Shown here: in pieces, positions 29,921 to 37,035 of the stretch
Layout: every line of letters starts with the position of its first letter
Position numbering within the stretch: position 1 is the stretch's first letter
Made by a program: the position numbers and the translations under genes
Assembly (NCBI GenBank): GCA_018398765.1
Contig: JAHBMJ010000524.1
Coordinates: forward strand, 5,001 to 42,035
Origin: Chromera velia
Lineage: Eukaryota > Sar > Chromeraceae
Reading direction: 5' to 3'
DNA length: 37,035 nucleotides
The notes under the pieces: generated by a model
Databases searched by the model: none
What the model saw: only the letters and a program-made list of their open reading frames with translations
What the model was told of the DNA's origin: nothing

Positions 29921-30773
29921 TCGCTGATGCTCGCACCACGTCGGGCATACACGTCACAGTGAGTGCCTTGGGGGGCCATTTAGGGGGTCGGCTATAATTT
30001 CATTGTTACAAACTATCAGGGGCTTAAGCATGTCTTACCTACATAGGCAAGTGACCAGTGGAGGCCACGGTAACGCACGCAAAATGTGCTTTCTGGGACC
30101 GTATGTGCATGAATATAATACATGCAACTCTGTACAAGTTACTTGAGGGGCACGTATCCTGATGTACGAGCGCGGATCGCGTTTAAATACGATTATAACT
30201 CCGTGCGAGTTGCTTAAGGGGCATATTTTGGAATTAGGGTGACACCGTGACAGATAAACAAACAGACAGACACTGAACCCCCCCCCCAAAATTGAAAAAA
30301 ATGCGTTATGCGAGTGCGTGCGATCTTAGGGCCTCTCGGCTAATCTTAGCAGAGCTGAGCTGCCCCCGGGGGGGGGGCCCCGAGACGATCCGGTCTGACA
30401 GTTTAAAATATGAATGAATGGATAAATGAATGAATGGATGAATAAATGAATGAATGAATAAATGAATGAATGAATGAATTAAGGCCTAGGCTAGGGCCCA
30501 GATTAAGGTAGTTAAAACCGGTGAGCACACATATTGTTGCAAGCTTCGCACCCCTAAATAATCCTAGAAATAATCAAACACGATGTGCCCGCTCGGATGT
30601 GGACCGCAAAGATAACTTGAAACGTCAAGACTGATGTTACGTTGACAGTGGACTGGACAATTCGCGTTTCCCAGTCTGAGTCTGCAATGAATGCGTCCAT
30701 CAGATGTGAGCATGCAGATTCTGGACCCCGGCATCAACAACGTAATAATAAATAATCAAATAGTATGGCAGCA
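29921..30773. other. Intergenic stretch with TGAA repeats, no gene identified
   Basis: It includes a C-run at about 30280-30288, a C/G palindrome-like block (CCCCCGGGGGGGGGGCCCC) at about 30363-30382, and (TGAA)n/(TGGATAAA) repeats at 30409-30480. No coding motif. Confidence 0.6.
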
Positions 30774-32685
30774 CTACCATGATGGAGGCGCACGAGCGTT
30801 TGACTCTTTCCTCTCTTCATTGCCATCTCCTCTTTCCATTTCATCCAGAGACGGACTCCCTTTTTGCTCTACAAAGCAGCAAGGAGACGTGCAGACAAAA
30901 CACCCAAATTTCCACAACACTCCCAACACAGTGAAGACGATGGAAATCACAAGGGTCGCTCCTCCCTTGTAACTGCTCAAAGTCAGAGACGTCAGAATCA
31001 AAATCACAATCTCAGACAGAGAAAGGCAAAATGCAGCGAGACGGATACGCCACAAACGCTCCCACGGCCTGACTCTCATGAATTGCACAACTAAATCCTC
31101 CCGTACAAGCCAAAAATTCGCAACATCCAACAAGGTAAGAAATGCCACAGTGAGACCAAACCAATAAAACCTTAAACTCCCCAGATCTTTCGACAAACGG
31201 AACATTACCCCCGCAACGGCCGCATGCGACACGAGGTCAAAGACAACAACAGACACCCCTCCTAACAGCAGAGTTCTCTCTCGCCTCCTTTCTTCCAACG
31301 GTCCATCCAGGACTAAAAGAAGAGAGGAGACACGACCGACAGCAGACCGAGCTAAACGTCTCTTCCCCCCACTCGACGTTTCTCGTAGCTCCTCCCCATG
31401 CCCCGCACTGTCCACCGTCTCTGCCGTCCATCTATGTCGTCTCCCACGAGAACTATCCATCTTTTCCCTTCTATCTGAAAGGACCACAGACTCCTCTCGG
31501 TACCCCTCTACTTCACAAGGAAACCCCATAAAACGAGGGACATCCTCCAAAGCCCCCCGACCCCACGTGAAGGCACTGCAAGGGTCCATTGCTCTTCTCC
31601 TGTCCCCCGGTCCTTTCTGTTCTTCTACCTCAGCAGCAGAGAACGTGCGAGGGAACGACCTCCAGGCAAAGAGAATCCCGAGGAACCAAAACCACATCAC
31701 GTTCAATGCAAGACGAACAGTGGGCACACGGTCAGAGTGACGGTTGCGGAAAAAGAGACCCGCAGCCCACGAGGCACTCATGGAAAGTGCAGACAAACAC
31801 GAACCTGCCAACGTCAGATTCTGGCTCGTCTTTGTGGATGGAGGGAAGAGAAGAGCATACAGCTGCAGCACAGGTGCCTGTGTCAGCAGCTCGAAAAAAA
31901 AGATGGTGTATCTCACCTGATCCTGCTTCAGTTCGGTGAACAACTCACCGGTAGCAGAAAGATGAAATGAAAAAAACGAAGCAGCCACAAAGCCCATCAC
32001 GGGAGGGCACACGAAACACAAAGCATAAAACACAAACTCAGCAATTCCCCGAAAGGTCGATAATTCTCGAACGTACGTATTCCCACAATCCACCAAACTC
32101 CAAACTTGTCGTACAACCCAAACACCCAAGGCAGAAATCCAGAGTATGATCACGACCAGAGGCATCTCATTAAACCTCAGCAGCACTGAGGAGAAGGCAG
32201 ATAAATGAAGGGCAAAGGAAAGGGAGAAGAGAAGACTTGTGCGACGAAGAGTTGAGTCCAAGTATAAAGTCAGGAACCAACCCCCTCTTTCTCTTTCCTC
32301 TTCCACAACTCCCCCCCCCTGTCTTTCTCTTTCTCTCTCTCTTCTCCTCCTGTACCCACAAGGGTGTAGTCTGACACGGAGGCAGAAGCGCTCAGTCCCT
32401 GTGCCTCTCTCCTTCTTCTCAACCGGATCTTTAGAGCTCTCTGTCTGCTTTCCGCTGCTTTCCCGACAGTGTTCTTCTCCCTCCACACCTGCAAGCAAAC
32501 AGAGGGAAAGAACGGGAACACGACTGTCTGTTTGTGTGCTGCGATAGTAATGCTCAAACGACAGGGGAAAACAGTAGGTACATTTGCACAGACAAATTGT
32601 GTGCCGTGCACGGGCCAATGAGGTCATGCAGAGGGTACTAGAGAGAGGAGCGAAGGAGGGGAAACAACAGACACGTGGACAGAGA

Positions 32686-32740
<55 letters not shown>

Positions 32741-33360
32741 TCCCCCTCTTTCTCTCTCTCCCATCATTCAGTCGCCCATTCATCAATGCCTGCATCAATT
32801 CAGACGCATACTTCCTTCATCACGGGCCTTGTCGGGCAAAGGCCCCCCCATTGCCCTCCAAGCCGTTCCCCTCTCATGCAGTGCAACCGAAACGGACCTG
32901 CCACGTCGCCTTCGGAGATCTCTTCCAATTCCCCTTCCTCACAAGTCGCGCAAGCAGACAGAAGGCCCCCCTCCTTCGGGACAGCCCCACGCCCCCTCTC
33001 AGTCTCCCAACTACTCACACTTCCGTCTCTTCTGCCAGAAGCAGAAGTATCCGGACAGACAGGGACACCAAGACCATCGCCTCGGCTACTGGCGGGTCCA
33101 AGGGGACCATCAATTCCACGGCCAGGGGGAGCGGGGCATCTTAAAGAGTCCCGACTTTCAAGACTTCCAAGTCTTTCAGCCGTCTCCGCCGTCTCCTCGA
33201 GCACGGGGAGTCTGTCGTGACCTCTTCCCTCCTCCACATCACACGGTGCATCACAGATCTCAGAAGACTTCTCAGGATCGTCGGGAAGAAAGTTGCCGTG
33301 ACGAGGGGGGAAAGAGAAAGAAAGGGAGGATGAGGGAAGCCGGGGGAACTGCGGTCGCAT
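30774..33360 (-). CDS. Nine-helix membrane protein, XK-related-like, three exons
   Basis: Inferred exons are 33360-32812, 32488-32356 and 32185-30774 (549 + 133 + 1412 nt, 697 aa). Signals: ATG at 33360 (in-frame stop upstream), donor GTATGC, acceptor TTTGCTTGCAG, donor GTACAG, acceptor CTTCTCCTCAG; all phases agree. Exon 1 gives a ~183-residue polar, Glu/Ser/Pro-rich N-terminus; exon 2 a basic segment. Exon 3 has about nine hydrophobic segments, near residues 236-256, 278-302, 318-340, 352-375, 384-404, then a ~120-residue hydrophilic loop, and four more before a charged C-terminus. The third segment, FFFELLTQAPVLQLYALLF, resembles the 'fEslPQlvLQlyil' helix of XK-related proteins, some of which scramble phospholipids in animals. 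Function here is inference. A single 674-codon ORF (32798-30774) reads through both introns, including a CT microsatellite giving an Arg-Glu run; the spliced model is preferred. Confidence 0.55.
32690..32763. repeat. (CT)n microsatellite in intron 1 of the XK-related-like gene
   Basis: About 70 bases of CT and CCCT within the 323-bp intron 32811-32489. Confidence 0.9.
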
Positions 33361-35240
33361 TCTCCCCAGTGAGTAAAGGACTTCTTCTGTCCCCAACTCG
33401 GATTCACGTTGTTGCAGTTGAACACGCCAGGACAATCACGTCAAAGCCTGTACCAGTAGACGACACCATGCAAGGCCAGGCAGCGAGCATTCGATTTTCT
33501 GTCCGCATGTCATGTGATTTGTCATAGTCGTGCTCATACATACCCATTGAATCTGCGACTTGATCGAGAGGAGACTCAGGAGATTGTCTTCATTTGTCTT
33601 AACTCAGACCGCGCGTGCACCGTACGTACGTCTCGCGCTTGCATGGGTGGAGGGGCCCGCGGCTGCATGCATGGGCGCGCCACAGGTGTTATGCAGCTTA
33701 GAAAGTAAGCTTTGCTTAGCTTCTCACTCCAATGAATCTCTTCACACAGATCACTATAAAAGAAGTGTTTGTCGTTTGTCTAGCAGTCTGTTTGGTTTAT
33801 GAAGGGTCGTGCCGTTTCTTATGAAGACAATCGTGTCTATTTGAAGCACACATGCATGCAGATCGATTAATTGCTTATCCGTGCGTACCGCTGGCGTTGT
33901 GGGCCCTCGCGGCCAGCGGCATGATATGGGCAAGCCGCTCGTCTCTCTCTACACACCACATTGTCAACACACCTCAGCGCATACAGACCCTACATTCACA
34001 CCAACTCACTTAGAATGGCCCGGAAAGCAAAGCTGGACCCCGAGCTGCTGGACGGCACTTACAAAACTCTACTGAGAGCCACTTTGCGCATGCACAGACC
34101 ACTCATGTACATTCATAATGCAAACAGTTTTTTTTTTTTATTATTAAAAACTGATTAAAACTGACGCACCGTCACGCACGTACTCTTATGTCCCAGAAAA
34201 GTTCACCGGGGGGGCACTTAACACAACTCAAGCTCTTCTGAGACTTTGAAGCCAAACTTAAGTTCACTTTCCAGCCCAAATTTTGAGCCATTTAAATATA
34301 GTGTAACATAGTACATCAAATCTTCACATGTGGTTTAATATGGTTACATGTTTAAGGGCTGCTGATTCAGTAATAGAAATCCATTTTGTGGATCGAGCTT
34401 ACTAGAATTAATAATAGAGCACAGCGACTTCTAATGACTTTAAAGATTCAGAGAATAAATAAAAATAAAGTAAAACAAATACAAATTCAAAACTTTACTA
34501 GTTATTCAATAAATTATTCAATATCTAAAAGATTCAAAATTTTATAAAGTTTTTGTAGATTAAAAAGTATATCAACTTTATTTCAAGATCATCTTGTACA
34601 TATCTACGTACACGTACATTAAATTGTCTTTAAGTATATATTTTTTAAAACTTGGATATGATGATTACAATCATTGTCAATCAAAGAATATTATTTTATT
34701 CTTTTTTTTATTTATTATTATTCTTCTTCGTCAACATGTTTTCGATAATAATTCTATCTACAAGTATGGTTCTATCGATCGTTTCTTTTTTTTTCAGGGA
34801 AAAGAACCGGCAAAAGATCGGCCATTCAATTTGTAACATTTTTTTTTGTGGAGCAACCGATCTTCTCATTGTAATTAACATTTCTTACTCTGGTTTTGGC
34901 CCCCAACGTAGGTGTTAGGAGATGGACGAGACAGCCGTGTGAAAAACTGGAAGAAGACACCTTTATTTCCTTATTATTTCGTCTAATGACGTTTTCCCTT
35001 ACGCCAGACCTTCCGAATCTTGTTGACGCGCAATGAAGTTGACGGGCGTCTCTCTTACTCAGCCATTTGTGTGGCTGCATATCTCTTGTTTGGAGGGGGG
35101 GGTCATGATAGAGAGGCCACTGATCTCCACTGGGAATACCGCCAGGTTTCCCGAGGCACTTGTCGAAGCTCTCCTGGTGCCATCCATGTCCACAGACACC
35201 CTTTCCGAACGATGTTCTGCGTTCGTTTATCAACGTGTAC
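33361..35240. other. Intergenic stretch, no gene identified
   Basis: 33361-34170 is of mixed composition with short ORFs only. 34260-34850 is AT-rich without ORFs. A - strand open stretch at 35240-34826 (reading GHGWHQESFDKCLGKPGG...) has some coding character but no known motif and runs into a microsatellite upstream; I do not call it a gene. Confidence 0.45.
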
Positions 35241-35247
35241 CTGCCCA

Positions 35248-35251
<4 letters not shown>

Positions 35252-35288
<37 letters not shown>

Positions 35289-35299
35289 CGCTCGCGCGC

Positions 35300-35359
<60 letters not shown>
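35252..35359. repeat. (CT)n-(CA)n compound microsatellite
   Basis: CT repeats to about 35320 (with CGCTCGCTCGCGCG inside) switch to CA repeats to 35359. Confidence 0.95.
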
Positions 35360-35360
<1 letters not shown>

Positions 35361-36086
35361 ACGCACAGAGAGAGAGAGGGACAAAGAAAAGGACAGACAA
35401 GAAGTGGACATGGCACAATCTTTGCCCATGCGGTCGATCGTGCCCTATCGGGCGGCCTGTCGTTCCTCATCCATTTTATTCATTCGCCCTGGGACGGTGG
35501 AAGAGTTTTCGTGACAAATTGCAAGGAAGCCAGAGGAAAACCTGAAAATCATTCTAACGACCCTGCATGCCTTTCATCACGCCCACACATGCATGCAGCG
35601 TGCTCAGCCATTCCTGCACGTCCATGGATACAACTTGTGCGTATCAAAACGAGACTGAACGATGCAGTGCCTGACAACAGAACACTGCCCATGGATGCAA
35701 AGGAGCCCATATTCTGCAGAACACGCATGCCAGACCAAGCTGCTGACTTGTGAGAGTCTTGGCACTCTAGTTCTCCCGTGGGTGTGAATCGGCAACAGCA
35801 CATGTCGGGGCATGTGAAGTGGTCAAACCCCCGGGCGTGACATCGCTTCCCCCACTTTGACCGAAGCATTCTCTCGGCCCCCGACGGGCACATATCGTAT
35901 TTTGCTGGGTTGCTGCAGCACGGAACAAATGTGTATTGCTTCTTGTGAGAAGTGGGCGAACAAAGTCGCGGAGCATTTCGGGCTGCCGTGAAACTCTAGC
36001 TGGCCATATGCGATTGACTAAGGGAGAAAAGCCGTCGCTCCCTCAAACCATCTCGCTCTCTTAGACACAGAGCCAGGCACATCGGA
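35360..36086. other. Intergenic stretch, nothing identified
   Basis: Several overlapping short ORFs on both strands, none with a recognisable motif or splice context. Confidence 0.4.
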
Positions 36087-36220
36087 ATGAAGGGAAAAAG
36101 GAAAGAAGAAAGGAAGTAAGAAAGGAAGGCAGGAAGGAAGGAGGGAAGGAGGGAAACAAAGAATAAAAGAAGGGAAGAAAGGCAGGAAGGAAGGAAGAAA
36201 GAAAAAGAGCGAGAAAGAAG
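36087..36220. repeat. (GGAA)n polypurine tract
   Basis: About 130 bases of GGAA/GAAA/GGGA repeats, the purine counterpart of the TTCC tract at 17163-17540. Confidence 0.9.
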
Positions 36221-36460
36221 CAAAGGAAGAGGAAGAATGGAACAAGAAAAGAAGTTCACATTGAAGCAAGCAAGCAGGAAATCAGGGAAATGAATTAATT
36301 CTGTTGATTGACTTACTGGCAACAGAGGTCCGTGCGACTTCCTTTGTGTGTTGTGCAGCAGCATTGGCTGTATTCCTGGTCTCCGTCTTCGCCATATGAG
36401 GGGAGGCTGCGGCAGGCATTCGCACGCAAAGGGGAGAGAGCGAGAGAGAGAGCGGGGAGG

Positions 36461-36463
<3 letters not shown>

Positions 36464-36493
<30 letters not shown>
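36464..36493. repeat. Run of 30 consecutive G residues
   Basis: Uninterrupted G30 preceded by GGGGAGGGGA and followed by GAGAGAG. ORFs through it (poly-Gly or poly-Pro) are artefacts. Confidence 0.97.
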
Positions 36494-36494
<1 letters not shown>

Positions 36495-36676
36495 GAGAGC
36501 ATTTTTCAAAAACATCAAAGACACACCTCCCTGCGACCAACCTTACGTCCCATTGCTATGCATCGAAATTTCTTCTTGTGCTTGCGCCGATGGGGCTGTC
36601 CAGGAAGGGGCGGAGAGGGAGGAAACGAAAAGGGAAAAAGAGGGACGGAGGTTAGAGAACGTTGACTGACAGAGTG

Positions 36677-36682
36677 TTTATT
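36677..36682 (-). promoter_or_regulatory. Putative polyadenylation signal AATAAA
   Basis: AATAAA on the - strand, 25 bases past the TGA of the gene ending at 36708. Position fits a poly(A) signal if this lineage uses one. Confidence 0.4.
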
Positions 36683-36707
36683 CACTGTTGTGAGCACACG
36701 TTTCGAA

Positions 36708-37035
36708 TCATCGTGTTGTGTTACTGTGCAATAAACAGTACACGCGGTACGTCTTCTCTAAAGGTACTGACATGTCTGGGAATACATCCTTGTTAACCTT
36801 CTCCTTTGCTCCCTGGGCTGGGGCGGGTGGATTGATCGTTTTCTCTGGGCATTCTGCGAATTTTTGTCTCTCCGTTTTGATCGTGATGGGCACACCCTTG
36901 GTGAGCTGCTGAGTCTGTTGGATGAATCCGCCTCCTCCTCCCGTGATGGTTTGGACCGGATTCCTGACGGCAGTGAAAACCTTCTTCCCTGCGTCTTCAA
37001 CTGCATGCTCCACCTTCGCGATGGCACCCTCACCA
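36708..37035 (-). CDS. 3' end of an unidentified gene, cut by the window edge
   Basis: Open frame from the window edge to TGA at 36708-36710, 108 codons visible. The start codon or exon start lies outside; the first ATG-like codon within (37013) is GTG. The sequence begins GEGAIAKVEHAVEDAGKK, has a Gly run (TITGGGGGFIQQTQQ), then TKGVPITIKTERQKFAECPEK, a Pro/Ala/Lys stretch and a conventional C-terminus. Codon use and amino-acid mix look coding, unlike the low-complexity DNA next to it, and a candidate AATAAA follows. No family recognised. Confidence 0.45.
   Translation of the reverse strand, partial: GEGAIAKVEHAVEDAGKKVFTAVRNPVQTITGGGGGFIQQTQQLTKGVPITIKTERQKFAECPEKTINPPAPAQGAKEKVNKDVFPDMSVPLEKTYRVYCLLHSNTTR

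Noticed and set aside
32584-33527. Two + strand ORFs of 186-232 codons
   Set aside because: They lie antisense to exon 1 of the XK-related-like gene and run through the CT microsatellite; no motif.
1-37035. CRISPR array, rRNA operon, phage or prokaryotic defence system
   Set aside because: No regularly spaced short palindromic repeats with unique spacers, no rRNA-like conserved core, and no phage-type or operon-like gene cluster was seen.

Overview
The window is nuclear DNA from a eukaryote. Predicted genes have spliceosomal GT..AG introns, there are long dinucleotide and tetranucleotide microsatellites, assembly gaps (one N at 10170 and 263 Ns at 14273-14535), two LTR retrotransposons and a hAT DNA transposon. 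The style (introns full of microsatellites, a TspO-related multi-pass protein with a short intron, chromovirus-like Gypsy elements) suggests a protist or alga. A photosynthetic alveolate such as the chromerid Chromera is my best guess, but nothing in the window proves it.

Layout. (1) 1-6516: a small three-exon + strand gene (exons 736-824, 5928-6010, 6368-6516; 106 aa). Its first intron is 5.1 kb because a 3.7-kb hAT transposon (1349-5036), with terminal inverted repeats and an 8-bp target duplication differing at one base, sits inside it. (2) 6517-9890: AT-rich, gene-poor DNA holding a perfect hairpin, a fold-back repeat and a MITE-like element. (3) 9891-12761: a divergent pair. A two-exon TspO/MBR-related membrane protein gene (+, 11660-12761) lies 99 bp from an unidentified candidate gene on the - strand (start at 11560). 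(4) 12762-18277: no confident gene. It holds two more ATAGT-rich MITE-like segments, a gap inside a GA microsatellite, a ~145-bp minisatellite array with an alternating higher-order pattern, and a TTCC tract. (5) 18278-24971: a full-length but decayed Ty3/Gypsy element on the - strand with LTRs, primer-binding site, polypurine tract, a perfect 5-bp duplication (CCTAT), gag and a pol with protease, RT, RNase H, integrase and a chromodomain-like tail. One end carries an extra partial LTR. (6) 25412-29916: a second LTR element in the same orientation, with ~0.8-kb LTRs but no recognisable gag-pol, so probably non-autonomous. (7) 30774-33360: a three-exon - strand gene for a nine-helix membrane protein resembling the XK-related family. 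(8) 33361-37035: mostly low-complexity DNA, then the 3' end of an unidentified - strand gene running off the window.

The host genes show no common pathway. The main story is how mobile elements and simple repeats have filled introns and intergenic space while leaving splice sites and flanking reading frames intact. I found no rRNA, tRNA or CRISPR array and no evident prokaryote-like operon.
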